Assembly (NCBI GenBank): GCA_022797145.1
Contig: JAAWKA010000005.1
Coordinates: 21,866 to 85,865, forward strand
Length of the DNA stretch: 64,000 nucleotides
Reading direction: 5' to 3'
Source of the DNA: Clostridia bacterium
GTDB lineage: Bacteria; Bacillota; Clostridia; TANB77; CAG-508
Shown in pieces: positions 18,181 to 28,175 of the stretch; position 1 is the first letter of the stretch, and each line of letters begins with the position of its first letter. The position numbers and the translations under genes were made by a program. The notes beneath the pieces were generated by a model. The model did no database searches. It had not been told where the DNA came from and was given only the letters and a program-made list of their open reading frames with translations.

Positions 18181-19098
18181 TTATTGTTCTTCTTCGTTTT
18201 CTTCGCTTTCTTCTGGTTCTTCTTTATATAATTCTTCATTGATAAATTTTACAAAATCTACTGCTGTTTTTTTATAACCTGCTGCGTGTATTAAATTTTC
18301 AATTTTTACACTAAAATCCTTATCTATTTCTCCATTGTCATATTGTTCTAATACTTCTATTACTATATAAGGTTTAATATTTTTTATGTTTATTCCATTC
18401 AATATCTCGTCTATTTTCTTAGTCATCCAATTAATATCTTCTTCAAAGAAACACATATCACTACCATAATAAAAATTACCATTTTCTTCTCTAACCGAAT
18501 CAACATATCCTATAGCAATTTCCCTTTTCATTTCTTCTGATAACATATTAACTAAGTCTTCTTTATTTATTTCATCATCCATTAAATAATCAAATAATGT
18601 GTCAATATTTTCAAATTTTAAAACATTGTGATTTTCTAGTGTTTTTTCACCTAAATCATTAAAAATAATATCGTTTAAATTCTTGTTTATTCCTGTTCTT
18701 TCTTCAAAGACTTTACTCGCTTCAGTTAAACTTGTATAATATGAACCTTGCAACCAGTCAAAATATGTTTTACTTTTATGAACTCCTAGTCCATTAGTTA
18801 CTACATATGGAGATTCTTCAACACCTAATTTCTTTATTAAAGCCCAGTCTTTTTCTTTTTCTAAAATAATTGCTTGTCCAAAGTTAATATCTATAATAGC
18901 ATCTCTGACTAAGTCTTCTTCTCTTACACAATTTCTATATTCTCTTACTTCGTGATCCTTAAAATCTTCGTAATCTAATACAATTTCACCAGCATTATAT
19001 TTATCTTCTACTTTTTCTAATGCTTCTTCTAAATTGTTAGCTTCAATATCTTCTACTCTTTGTGATATTTCTTCTATTTCGATTTGGAATTTTTTCAT
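18181..19098 (-). CDS. DpnD/PcfM-like domain protein (about 305 residues)
   Basis: ATG 19098 follows GGAGGAACATAT; the upstream ATG at 19134 is less well placed. Residues 1-60 (KKFQIEIEEISQRVEDIEAN, LEEALEKVEDKYNAGEIVLD, YEDFKDHEVREY) are a clear DpnD/PcfM-type domain; the rest is unknown. It ends EESEENEEEQ, and the next gene has a separate ribosome site after the stop, so here the acidic tail is not needed for coupling. Confidence 0.82.
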   Translation of the reverse strand: MKKFQIEIEEISQRVEDIEANNLEEALEKVEDKYNAGEIVLDYEDFKDHEVREYRNCVREEDLVRDAIIDINFGQAIILEKEKDWALIKKLGVEESPYVVTNGLGVHKSKTYFDWLQGSYYTSLTEASKVFEERTGINKNLNDIIFNDLGEKTLENHNVLKFENIDTLFDYLMDDEINKEDLVNMLSEEMKREIAIGYVDSVREENGNFYYGSDMCFFEEDINWMTKKIDEILNGINIKNIKPYIVIEVLEQYDNGEIDKDFSVKIENLIHAAGYKKTAVDFVKFINEELYKEEPEESEENEEEQ

Positions 19099-19117
19099 AT
19101 ATGTTCCTCCTACTTTA

Positions 19118-19888
19118 CTATATTTCTTCTTCATTATTTTTCTCTAACATTTCATTCATTTGTGTTTGATAATTTTCTATGTCCTTTAAGTTTATCCATT
19201 CTGGTTTTTCTTCTTCAGAAAAAGAATTATATATTTTTTTCATTTCTGCTATGTGTTTATCTACATCTTTATAATATAAATGACCTACAAAACCATTTCC
19301 ATTACCTAAAAAATAATCACAATCAGCTCTTAATCTATCTAACATCATATAATTATGTTGGTTGGCTTTTTCTTTTTCATAATTAGGATCATCTTTTGGA
19401 TTATTCACTAATTCATATTTTTCCAAATCTTCAACCTCTCTCATAGGTTCTTCGTAATCTTTTGAGCAATACATTAAATGTACTTCACCTATATTTTGAT
19501 TTCCATTTTCACAATATAAATTCTCATTTTCATCTTCATAATAGTAATTGTTATTTTCTTCATATTTATATATTAATTTGATTTTTTCATTTAAGTATTT
19601 TTCTATATTGCTATATCTATTTTTTATACTAGCATTTTCATTAAAATCATTAACTATATGTAAAAGAGCTTCTTTAATTCCTATGTATCTTCTACTCCAT
19701 GTCTCGTTTGTTCCTATCTTTTTACCATTAATTGAAAATAGAAATGGTGAATACTTTTCTTCTTCTCTTGTTATTGTAATATCCCAAGTATTTTTGTATA
19801 AAAATGTTATTTGTTCACCGATTTTTAATTCATTTTCTTTATCAATTATTTCTTTTGCTAAATTTCTATTAAATTTTATTTTTTCCAT
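19118..19888 (-). CDS. Unknown array protein (256 residues)
   Basis: The first half is beta-rich (FLYKNTWDITITREEEKYSP), followed by a Tyr/Asn-rich linker (YEENNNYYYEDENENLYCEN) and a helical end. It ends EKNNEEEI, and the next ribosome site (GTAGGAGG) lies in a short gap. No recognised domain. Confidence 0.8.
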   Translation of the reverse strand: MEKIKFNRNLAKEIIDKENELKIGEQITFLYKNTWDITITREEEKYSPFLFSINGKKIGTNETWSRRYIGIKEALLHIVNDFNENASIKNRYSNIEKYLNEKIKLIYKYEENNNYYYEDENENLYCENGNQNIGEVHLMYCSKDYEEPMREVEDLEKYELVNNPKDDPNYEKEKANQHNYMMLDRLRADCDYFLGNGNGFVGHLYYKDVDKHIAEMKKIYNSFSEEEKPEWINLKDIENYQTQMNEMLEKNNEEEI

Positions 19889-19909
19889 AGAGTTATTCCT
19901 CCTACAATT

Positions 19910-20497
19910 TTAAATAGTTTCCTCATCTTCCTCTTCTTCTATATTGTTAGTTTCTTTATACTGTTCTATTTCATTATGAATTAATGAGTCTACATAGTCA
20001 TTAAATTCTTCATCTTCAGCTATTTTATTGCTAATTTCATCTAACATAGATTCAGTAATTTGATTACTTTGTAATAAAGTAGGATGTGCAACTTCTAATA
20101 TGTTTAACAAAGTTAATTTTATACTGTCTTGATAACTACTGTTAATATTTTCTCTATATTCATCAATATTTTCTTCATTTATTATATTTTCTATAATACA
20201 TTCTCCATTTATGTATTCTTTAAAAAAGTATTCTATTGGATATTTATATTTGTAAATATCATTTGGCTTACGAGATAAGTGCCATAACCCTTCATCCGTT
20301 ATAGAATTAACATCTAGGTCCAAATCTTGATATGATTGATTACATTCTAATTTAATGTATTTAATAACAAGATTTGTTTCTTTATAAAAAACTTCCATAT
20401 TACAATTATATTTTTCTTTAAATTCTTTAAGTCTAATCCAAACTTTTTCAATTGTATCAATATTCATTTTTAACCAATGTGTATATTTATATTTCAT
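19910..20497 (-). CDS. Unknown array protein (195 residues)
   Basis: N-terminal YTHWLKMNIDTIEKVWIRLK, then an aromatic central region, then a regular helical C-terminus ending IEEEEDEETI. The acidic stretch is eight or more residues, longer than a ribosome site needs. Unknown. Confidence 0.8.
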   Translation of the reverse strand: MKYKYTHWLKMNIDTIEKVWIRLKEFKEKYNCNMEVFYKETNLVIKYIKLECNQSYQDLDLDVNSITDEGLWHLSRKPNDIYKYKYPIEYFFKEYINGECIIENIINEENIDEYRENINSSYQDSIKLTLLNILEVAHPTLLQSNQITESMLDEISNKIAEDEEFNDYVDSLIHNEIEQYKETNNIEEEEDEETI

Positions 20498-20513
20498 ATT
20501 TAACTCCTAAAAT

Positions 20514-21326
20514 TTATAATTCTTCAATCTCTTCTTGCTCTAATTCACTATTCAATGTATTCTTAAATTCATTATCTAAACCTCTTTGATATATATATGG
20601 ATATTTCATTATAAATTCAATAAATTTGTTTGAACCATCCACATTTTCAATTCCATGTTTTTCTATGGCATCTATGTATTCTCCTATTTTTATATAGTCT
20701 GGAGATTGTGTTAGATGACCAAGTCTTCTTTCATAAATAATAGTTCCATTATTGCTATTAAAATTCATATATTCATCATATACTTCTCCATGACCTTCAT
20801 CAATTTTATGAATAGGAATGATTTCATATATACCATCTCTTAATTCTTTAGGTTCTTTTTTACTATTTTTAATTATTGAACCTCTTTCTTTTTTTATCAT
20901 CTTAATAACAAATTCATTTCTCTTATCTTCTGCTTTTTGTACTTTAGGTTTAAATTCATTGTATATAGTTGTAGATTCTTCCTTAGTTAAATCTTTATAA
21001 TTTCCCCATCTATTTGCTATATCAATTGCTTTACTTTCTAAGCTGCGATGTTCATTTATAATTTCTATAAATTCATTATCGTTCATAGCTTTATCTATTG
21101 CTATTCTATATGGCATAATACTTTCATTACTTCCTCTAAAATCACAATTACTAAAATACATGGAAATAACTGCTTTATCTAGCCCATTTATACCACCAGT
21201 TATATATGCTTTAGTTAGATAATCGGACTTAACACTATGGTATGGGCTATCATCGTTGCTACTATGTGTACTTATATATATTCCATCTTTTTTAAATGTA
21301 ATTCTATTAATAAGCTCTACTGACAT
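20514..21326 (-). CDS. Unknown array protein (270 residues)
   Basis: Starts after a short gap downstream of the 21330 gene. It contains Ser/His-rich ISTHSSNDDSPYHSVKSDYL and AYITGGINGLDKAVISMYF, possibly a surface loop of a folded domain, and ends LEQEEIEEL. No family recognised. Confidence 0.8.
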   Translation of the reverse strand: MSVELINRITFKKDGIYISTHSSNDDSPYHSVKSDYLTKAYITGGINGLDKAVISMYFSNCDFRGSNESIMPYRIAIDKAMNDNEFIEIINEHRSLESKAIDIANRWGNYKDLTKEESTTIYNEFKPKVQKAEDKRNEFVIKMIKKERGSIIKNSKKEPKELRDGIYEIIPIHKIDEGHGEVYDEYMNFNSNNGTIIYERRLGHLTQSPDYIKIGEYIDAIEKHGIENVDGSNKFIEFIMKYPYIYQRGLDNEFKNTLNSELEQEEIEEL

Positions 21327-21329
21327 TTT

Positions 21330-22106
21330 TTACAAAACCTCCTCTGTTTCTTCTGTGATAATATCAGGAAAATTATTTCTACCTTGATGCTCTTCTCTAT
21401 ATTTTTCACCTTCTATTTGAAACATTAGCATTTCAAATGATCTAACTAGATTTATATCATCTAGTTCTCTAAATTTTTGTTTATCAAGAATTATACCTTT
21501 TTTTAATCTGTCTATGTAAACATCCATTATTTCGTGAATATCTATTATTTCATCAATATCCATTATTTTGTGAACATCCATTATCTCATTTCGTGTACTG
21601 TTTTTTTCATAGAAGTTCCTTATTTTGTTAATTCCTTCTGCTAATATAAAACAATCTTCACACTCAACATTTGGATCATATTCAAAATTCTCATCATATA
21701 AAACTTTAGTAATATAAAATTCTATTAATGTTATTGGTCTTTCAATAGGATTAAAATCAGCCCATTCATGTTGTATATATTTTTCAGCATATTCTCTTAA
21801 TTCTTCATATTCATCTTTGTATAATTCTATTTTTTCTAATGTTTTATTTGAATCTGAATGAACTATTCTAATATTAGCTTTTGATTCCAATACATTAATG
21901 TCAAAGTATATTTCATACTCATCTTTATTTAAATTATTCTTTTGAGCAATATTTTCAATATCTAGTTTTTTAATTAATGGTTGGCTAAACTCTAAATCAC
22001 ACCAAAAACTTAAAATTCCACTTTTTTCTTTTAATGGATTAGATTCAGGAGAATAATCAAATTCATAATCGTTTTTTTCTATTTGTTTTCTATCTTTATT
22101 CAACAT
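21330..22106 (-). CDS. Unknown array protein with an internal tandem repeat
   Basis: 258 residues; ATG 22106 overlaps the TGTTGA end of the preceding gene. Around residues 180-212 the unit (I)MD(V/I)(H/D)(K/E)I recurs about four times (NEIMDVHKIMDIDEI, IDIHEIMDVY), encoded by a 21-base-type repeat near 21518-21590. Repeat number could vary between strains. It ends ITEETEEVL. Confidence 0.8.
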   Translation of the reverse strand: MLNKDRKQIEKNDYEFDYSPESNPLKEKSGILSFWCDLEFSQPLIKKLDIENIAQKNNLNKDEYEIYFDINVLESKANIRIVHSDSNKTLEKIELYKDEYEELREYAEKYIQHEWADFNPIERPITLIEFYITKVLYDENFEYDPNVECEDCFILAEGINKIRNFYEKNSTRNEIMDVHKIMDIDEIIDIHEIMDVYIDRLKKGIILDKQKFRELDDINLVRSFEMLMFQIEGEKYREEHQGRNNFPDIITEETEEVL

Positions 22107-22498
22107 ATTTCTTCTTCCTCACTTTCATTATCAAGTGTTGAATTTTCTTCTAAACAAGGTTGTAGCATTTTTTCTAAATATTCTGCCATTTCTTTTTGTG
22201 TTTGAAATTGCATATACTTATAACTCTCGTGATATGCTGATGAATCTATATCTAAATCAAGTTGAGCAGTTGCTATTTCTAATTTTCCCCAATTATGTGT
22301 TATCCACATTCTCTTATTTAAAATTTTACTTTCACAAATAATCCAAAGTGGAGTTTTTCTATCTACCAGATATTGATTTGTCATATACCATGTTGAATGG
22401 TCTACCAATCTATCTAAATCAGCTGTAAAAAGAATTCTATATATTTCTCTGTATTTCTTCTTGTACATTGGATTCTCTAAATCCATTATTCTTCTCAT
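22100..22498 (-). CDS. Unknown array protein (132 residues)
   Basis: ATG overlaps the TGA of the upstream gene. Several Trp (STWYMTNQYL, TPLWIICESK, KRMWITHNWGKLE) suggest a compact folded domain. It ends DNESEEEEIC, and the GAAGAAGAA codons lead directly into the next ATG. No family. Confidence 0.8.
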   Translation of the reverse strand: MRRIMDLENPMYKKKYREIYRILFTADLDRLVDHSTWYMTNQYLVDRKTPLWIICESKILNKRMWITHNWGKLEIATAQLDLDIDSSAYHESYKYMQFQTQKEMAEYLEKMLQPCLEENSTLDNESEEEEIC

Positions 22499-22896
22499 AC
22501 TATCTCCTCTTCTAGGCAGTCAATGTCTTCATATTGTTTGTCTTTTTCTATTTCTTCTTTATATGTCATATCCCAATCTTTAATCTTTAAAGTTTCAACT
22601 CCCCAACCTATTTCAAAAGTTATATATAAATCTTTATATGGAATTGCAATATTATGTGTATATATTTTATTTCCCCAAATTGTATCTTTTGTTAATTTAT
22701 ATAGTATTGAACCTTCTTCAAATTTGTCATCATTTATTTCTTTATATATCTTACCTGCAATATCATAAGCTAGTTCACTAAGACTATAACAGGAATATCC
22801 TGTATTTATAATCTCATCTATGCAACTATAATAAAAATCGTGTAATGCAAATCCATATTTTTCTGTAAATTCATTTTCACTCAAATTTAAACTCAT
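22495..22896 (-). CDS. Unknown array protein (133 residues)
   Basis: Compact alpha/beta appearance (EKYGFALHDFYYSCIDEI, then KIYTHNIAIPYKDLYITFEI). It ends DCLEEEIV, the codons of which (GAAGAGGAGATAGTATG) form ribosome site and start for the next gene. Unknown. Confidence 0.8.
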   Translation of the reverse strand: MSLNLSENEFTEKYGFALHDFYYSCIDEIINTGYSCYSLSELAYDIAGKIYKEINDDKFEEGSILYKLTKDTIWGNKIYTHNIAIPYKDLYITFEIGWGVETLKIKDWDMTYKEEIEKDKQYEDIDCLEEEIV

Positions 22897-23729
22897 AATT
22901 CTTCTTCCTCATCAATTTTATTTTCTATATTTTCTTTATAAAACAATGTATCTTCTTCATTTACATCTAAGCAGCTACAATGATTGCAAAATAATTGTAT
23001 ATTCAAAGATTTAACAAGTGGTAAATAGTGATTTTTAAAATTATTCCATCTATTTAATTCTTTTCTTATCCATATTTTATCTTCACAATCAGCTTCTTTA
23101 AGCATTTCTTTTCTAAAATTCATTTGAAAGTCACTCTCTGCAACAAGGTCAGCTAATGTCCATTTTTCTGGATATGCTTCTGGCTGTCCTAATTTAGCAC
23201 CATTGGCTAAAGCTATTTTTTGATCTAAGACTAAATGTTCTCTTCCTGTACACATACAAATATCATTAAATCTTTTTTTAGCTTTTTCAAATTCTTTATT
23301 AAAGTCTTTATTGTATTTAAAATTATTTATATCCCTTTTAGATTCTTTTAAATTCTCTTGTTTTCTTAATTCAGTAAGACTTATGAAAGGTTTTCCATTA
23401 AAAGTTATCTCCTGAATTCTTTTAAATTGCTTTAAAACTCCATTTTGCAATTTATCAAATTCCTCATACAATTCCATTGTAAAATACTGTAGCATTTCTT
23501 TTTGAGATAATACCCAACCAGAACTATATAAAAAACTAAATATTTTATCATTATTACTTATAAAACATAGTGAATTATCTTCATTGTCATAATATGCTTC
23601 TTTTCCTGGTGTAAAATGATAGTTTTCACTCTTTCCAAGATATACTCTATCTTCTGTATCAACTAAAGCTGTCATTCCTTCATAGTTACTTATACAAGCT
23701 GAAATTATTTTTACTTTTTTAGTATTCAT
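22893..23729 (-). CDS. Unknown array protein (about 278 residues)
   Basis: ATG 23729 is favoured by AAAGGAAAA eight bases upstream. The protein has several Cys (DICMCTGREH, LFCNHCSCLDV) spaced like a possible metal site near the C-terminus, and EITFNGKPFISLTELRKQEN in the middle. It ends ENKIDEEEEL. Metal binding is a guess from the Cys/His spacing. Confidence 0.78.
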   Translation of the reverse strand: MNTKKVKIISACISNYEGMTALVDTEDRVYLGKSENYHFTPGKEAYYDNEDNSLCFISNNDKIFSFLYSSGWVLSQKEMLQYFTMELYEEFDKLQNGVLKQFKRIQEITFNGKPFISLTELRKQENLKESKRDINNFKYNKDFNKEFEKAKKRFNDICMCTGREHLVLDQKIALANGAKLGQPEAYPEKWTLADLVAESDFQMNFRKEMLKEADCEDKIWIRKELNRWNNFKNHYLPLVKSLNIQLFCNHCSCLDVNEEDTLFYKENIENKIDEEEEL

Positions 23730-23769
23730 AAATGATTTTCCTTTCATTATATTTTTTACCTTATTACTT

Positions 23770-24898
23770 TTATAGAGTTGTTTCTTCTTCAGTTACATTT
23801 ATTTGTTGTTCCAATCCTTCTACAATCAATCTGTAGCAATTATTTTTTACTTCTTCTAAACTTTTCATATTATCTAAATTAAAATTATCTGATAAAATCC
23901 TTTTAGATATTAATTCACATTTATCAATATTGTTATCACTTGTATAAATTGAGGCTATCATTTTCCCTTTTTCTTTTGTTATCTCTAAAATATTTCCATT
24001 TTCTCTGATTGCAATAAGTGGGCTTCTGTAATTTTCATAAAAATAATTGTCTTTGGCTTTCCATTGTAAATCTGCTAAATCTTCTGCATCTACCATGAAA
24101 GCTGCAATATCTTTTTCAAATTCTTTTCCCATTTCATACATATATTGTTTTATTCGGTTTTCTTCTCCTGGATTTGTTAAATATCCAATCATCATTGAAG
24201 TATCAGTATATTTTAATTGATACTGATTATTTTTAACAACAATATCGTAAGATAAATAAGCATTTTCATTGCTAGTATCTTTTAATGTTGGATAGAAGTA
24301 AACTTTTAATTCTTCATTATCTTTATCTATTAATTCAAATATTGGTCTACCTTTCATATCAAAACTTTTAAGTACATTATCTAACATTTCTATCTTGTCT
24401 TGCTTTGTTAAATCGCATCTTTTCTCAAATACCATTTCCATTCTATTAAATAAAGAACATACTTCGTTTAAATTGTTATTCAATTTGTTTGGTATAATAT
24501 TTAAAATAAATCTTTCTTCGTAAACTGATGGAATTATATGTAGTTCTCTATGTCCAGTTCCATTTTTTATTATTTCATTTATCTTATTTTCATATTTTTT
24601 GTATGTACCTAAATCCCCTAAGACAGCAATATCATTATAATAATTTTTAATTTCTCTCAAATCATATGGGCTACTAAAAGAAATTTTATAAAGTTCATTG
24701 CTTCTATCTGAAAACTGAAGCATTCCGAGAAATAATACTTCTTATTAATGAAGCATATTTTTCTTCAAATGTTTCTTTCCATTTATACATTTCACATTTT
24801 CGATATGAAAGAGGAGTCATATTTCCATCAGCAATATATCCTGTTATCTTATTGTTTTCTTTATCTATCTCTAATTTTTTTATATAATCACAGGCCAT
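23770..24898 (-). CDS. Unknown array protein read through a CGG +1 shift
   Basis: ATG 24898 opens a frame that meets CGG at 24727-24725 (TCT CGG AAT) and stops seven codons later. Skipping the C gives SIIS-G-MLQFSDRSNELY and the frame then runs to 23770, for 375 residues and an exact triplet length. Neither part has an independent ribosome site at the junction. The first part, read alone, would be the only array product without an acidic end; the joined protein ends NVTEEETTL like its neighbours. Function unknown. Confidence 0.82.
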
Positions 24899-24900
24899 CT

Positions 24901-26073
24901 TTATAACTCCTCACTTTCTTCATCTTCTTCTCCACCAAACATATAATAAATTTTTTTAAGTTCTTCATCTTCAGTTTTTATAGCTTCATCCTTTATATCT
25001 TCTAAATTATCAATATTTTCTAGTGTTTTAATTCTTTCATAATCTTGCCATAAATTTGTAAATTCTTTAGAATACCAACCTGGATATTTTTCTTTTTCTT
25101 GTTCTTGCTCAATTTTAAAATTATTTTTTTCCAAAGTTGTTATTCTTTCAATACATTCTTTTATAGTATCTGGCATATAATATTCAGTTTCATTTCTATA
25201 CTTATCAAATTTATCTTTTAATTCTTCTTTCAGTTGATCCACTTTATGTAATATAATATCTTCTGTTGTTCTTATTATTTGTTTTTCTATATCACTAAAA
25301 TCTTCTGAATTTATTGTAACCTCCGATTTATTAAAAGTTACTGCATTTAAATTTTCAAGTTCATTACTTGAATGCAAACTAATTTTTTTACCATATATAT
25401 TAAATATTTCATCTAGTTCTGCTTCTGTTTTTATCTTGTTTCCATCATTAAATATTAAATTAACATTTTTCTTTTCTTTAAGAAAAGTATTTATCTCTGC
25501 CAATTTCAAAATAAATTTTGGAGCTTTCTTATGCTGTATTTCTTTTAAAATCAATCCTGCTTTAATTTCATTATCAAATAATCCCTTTTTATAGAGTTCT
25601 TCTAAATTATGTATTTCTTCAGTATATGGATCAAAAATTATTGAATCACCATTATCTAGTGCATAAACAAGTTTGCTTGTATTGAAATTTATTTTTGTAT
25701 TATAAGAAAGGCTACATTTTATATCAGTATCTAAACTTTGTAATTTTCTTATAGATATGTCTTTATATAACTCGTAGCTTGAATAATTATTATTCTTAAA
25801 TATTTCAAATGTCTTATCACTTATAAATTTTTGTATTCTATTATGAATCAAAGAACTGTACTCTAATATGTAATATCTCTTTAATAATTCTTGTTCAAAT
25901 TTATAATATTCTTTATTTTCTTTATCAAAATCACTTCTACTATGCACATATAAAGTATCTTCTTTACCATCCATATAAAAATAACTAAACATTGAATAAC
26001 TATTATCTTGAAACAGCCTAAATTCTTCTTTATTCTCACTCACAAAATTAAATTTTCCTATTTTAATTATCAT
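24901..26073 (-). CDS. Unknown array protein (about 390 residues)
   Basis: ATG 26073 follows TTGGAGGAG; the earlier ATG at 26124 would overlap the preceding gene and lacks a site. Helical and Lys/Glu-rich, with an ALDNGDSIIFDPYTEEIHNL strand pair in the middle. It ends GGEEDEESEEL, and its GTGAGGAGTTATAAAG serves the next ATG. Unknown. Confidence 0.8.
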   Translation of the reverse strand: MIIKIGKFNFVSENKEEFRLFQDNSYSMFSYFYMDGKEDTLYVHSRSDFDKENKEYYKFEQELLKRYYILEYSSLIHNRIQKFISDKTFEIFKNNNYSSYELYKDISIRKLQSLDTDIKCSLSYNTKINFNTSKLVYALDNGDSIIFDPYTEEIHNLEELYKKGLFDNEIKAGLILKEIQHKKAPKFILKLAEINTFLKEKKNVNLIFNDGNKIKTEAELDEIFNIYGKKISLHSSNELENLNAVTFNKSEVTINSEDFSDIEKQIIRTTEDIILHKVDQLKEELKDKFDKYRNETEYYMPDTIKECIERITTLEKNNFKIEQEQEKEKYPGWYSKEFTNLWQDYERIKTLENIDNLEDIKDEAIKTEDEELKKIYYMFGGEEDEESEEL

Positions 26074-26077
26074 AAAA

Positions 26078-26617
26078 TTACTCCTCCAAGTCTTGCGTGT
26101 CTTCCTTTTCTGGATAATACTCATTTAAATAATTATCTATAATTCCATTCATAGTTTCATTAAAGAAGATATGATCTGTAATCTTGTCTGCTATATCAAC
26201 TATGTTATCTAATTCTAATGGAATATTCCTTCCATCTTCATTCATATCTTCTATTCTTGTAACAACTTCACTAGCAATACCTTTTAATAGAAATGTTTCA
26301 TTAAGCTCTTTTATTTGTTTAAAAATTTCTTTTGAATTTTCTATTTCTACAGTCATTTGCTTTATAAAGTTATTACTATTTTTAATAAAACTTTCAAAAT
26401 TTTCTTTTTCTTCTTGATTTGTATAAAATATCGTTTGAAAATATAATCCATTTTTATTATTTTCAGTTTCATAGAATAATGCTTTTTCTCCTAAATTTTC
26501 AAATGAAATAAGATTTATATTGTGATTTTTTAAATAATCTTTTATTCTTTTAATTTCTTCGCTTATTTCTGTTTCTTTCATATTAGCTTTTAATATTAAT
26601 ATGTTCTCATATTTCAT
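26078..26617 (-). CDS. Unknown array protein (179 residues)
   Basis: ATG overlaps the TTATGA end of the upstream gene. The first half looks alpha/beta (NINLISFENLGEKALFYETE), the second helical. It ends EKEDTQDLEE with TTGGAGGAG in the last codons. Unknown. Confidence 0.8.
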   Translation of the reverse strand: MKYENILILKANMKETEISEEIKRIKDYLKNHNINLISFENLGEKALFYETENNKNGLYFQTIFYTNQEEKENFESFIKNSNNFIKQMTVEIENSKEIFKQIKELNETFLLKGIASEVVTRIEDMNEDGRNIPLELDNIVDIADKITDHIFFNETMNGIIDNYLNEYYPEKEDTQDLEE

Positions 26618-26964
26618 AATTCTTCTTCCTCTTCTTTTATATCTAATTCATACCTGTCAAATTCATCTATTAAACCTTTATCAACTAAAAACCTTTCAAA
26701 TATGTCAATTCTTCTTTGCAATGAAAATATTTTGTCTTTTTTTTCTTTTTCCACTAATTCTTTCAATTTAAGTTTTGATTTTAGATTATCAAGTTCTAAG
26801 GATATTTTATATTTTTTGTTTGCTATTCTTCCTGCTTCTCTGTTCATATCAGCTTCTTTATATTCTATATATTCTCTGTCTAATTCTTCATACTGATTAG
26901 ATAAAATATCTATTTGCTTTTTAATTCCTTCTATACTAGTTAAATCTATCTTTTCTTTATTCAT
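26614..26964 (-). CDS. Coiled-coil array protein (116 residues)
   Basis: Almost entirely a charged helix from residue 5 to 90 (NQYEELDREYIEYKEADMNR, then LDNLKSKLKLKELVEKEKKD), which predicts a coiled coil. It ends ELDIKEEEEEL. It could be an assembly or linker protein. Confidence 0.8.
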   Translation of the reverse strand: MNKEKIDLTSIEGIKKQIDILSNQYEELDREYIEYKEADMNREAGRIANKKYKISLELDNLKSKLKLKELVEKEKKDKIFSLQRRIDIFERFLVDKGLIDEFDRYELDIKEEEEEL

Positions 26965-28174
26965 TTTCTAATACCTCATTTTTACCATTAACAAAGTATT
27001 CATCTGGAAAATCTTCTAAATATCCTTCTAACCAATCATCTTGAATTAATGAACATACAAATTGCCAATCAACTTGTTCAAAAACATCTTCAGCCATTAT
27101 TTCAATGTCCTCAAAAGGAACTTTGTTTAAATCTACTCCATTAACTACCAAATAATCTCTAACATCTTCACATATTCCTTCAAAAGTAATACCTGCATCA
27201 TTTATATTATTTTCATCAAGTTCAGATACATAGCATATTCCTTCTCGTTTATAAAAATTCTCAAAATTCTTATAGATATAACCTTGCCTAAAATATTCTT
27301 TTTCAATTGTTCCATCTGGCAATATTTCTCCTATCTGTCTGCACATAATTTCTTTTACATATTTATTTATGTCTCGTATTGAATCTTCTTTATTTACAAA
27401 TAGGGTATTTACTTTTATTAATTCTTTTTCCTTTTTAATGTAAATGTTTAACTGTTTTTGGTTATCTGGTAATTTATACCTTTTATCAGTTTTATCTGGA
27501 AATTTACAGTAAAAATCTTTTATCTTAAAAAAGCCTTTTATCTCATTTATTGGTTCTAAATTAGCTTTTGCTTCTTCAATGGATTGTATGATATTTTCAT
27601 AAGTAGTATTGTTGCTTTTGGCTATATCTTGAATATCTCTATCATTTTCTATAATTTCTTTCATTTGTTCTTTATAATCTTCTAAAGTATCTTGCTTGAA
27701 GATTTTCCAGCACGAATATTCGCAATTAAACATTATATTTGCTAATTCAATCGAAATTTCTCTACCTAATTCCTCTAAGGTCATTATTTCATCTTTTTCA
27801 TAGTCTTGTTTTTCTTCTTCAACATGAAGAAGATCGACTTCATATTTATTTACATTATTAAAAAAATCTTCTTTTTCATTACTAAAGTATAGGTAATCTA
27901 ATCTATTATCAATCTCTTCTTTTGCTTTTAGTATATTAACAGACATGAAAGGATCTTTAGGAACATAACCTTTAGCAGCTACATCTTCCACTTTAACAAT
28001 AAAACCTCTTTTTAATGATTCTAATGTTGTTGCATATTCTTCATGCTTAAATGTGAAATTGTAAGAATCAATTAAACTAACTTTATCCATTAGCAACTTA
28101 TTTATATTATTTTCCTTACTAAAATCTTTTTTTAATATTTCTTTACATTTCTTATAATCAGTAATATTATTCAT
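26957..28174 (-). CDS. Unknown array protein sharing a domain with the gene at 11134
   Basis: 405 residues. Residues about 135-185 hold the shared domain described at 11134 (LGREISIELANIMFNCEYSC). The C-terminus has DVFEQVDWQFVCSLIQDDWL and LEDFPDEYF, acidic and aromatic, reminiscent in composition of DNA-mimic antirestriction proteins; that comparison is weak. It ends GKNEVLENE and follows the radical SAM gene by one base. Confidence 0.8.
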   Translation of the reverse strand: MNNITDYKKCKEILKKDFSKENNINKLLMDKVSLIDSYNFTFKHEEYATTLESLKRGFIVKVEDVAAKGYVPKDPFMSVNILKAKEEIDNRLDYLYFSNEKEDFFNNVNKYEVDLLHVEEEKQDYEKDEIMTLEELGREISIELANIMFNCEYSCWKIFKQDTLEDYKEQMKEIIENDRDIQDIAKSNNTTYENIIQSIEEAKANLEPINEIKGFFKIKDFYCKFPDKTDKRYKLPDNQKQLNIYIKKEKELIKVNTLFVNKEDSIRDINKYVKEIMCRQIGEILPDGTIEKEYFRQGYIYKNFENFYKREGICYVSELDENNINDAGITFEGICEDVRDYLVVNGVDLNKVPFEDIEIMAEDVFEQVDWQFVCSLIQDDWLEGYLEDFPDEYFVNGKNEVLENE

Positions 28175-28175
28175 T

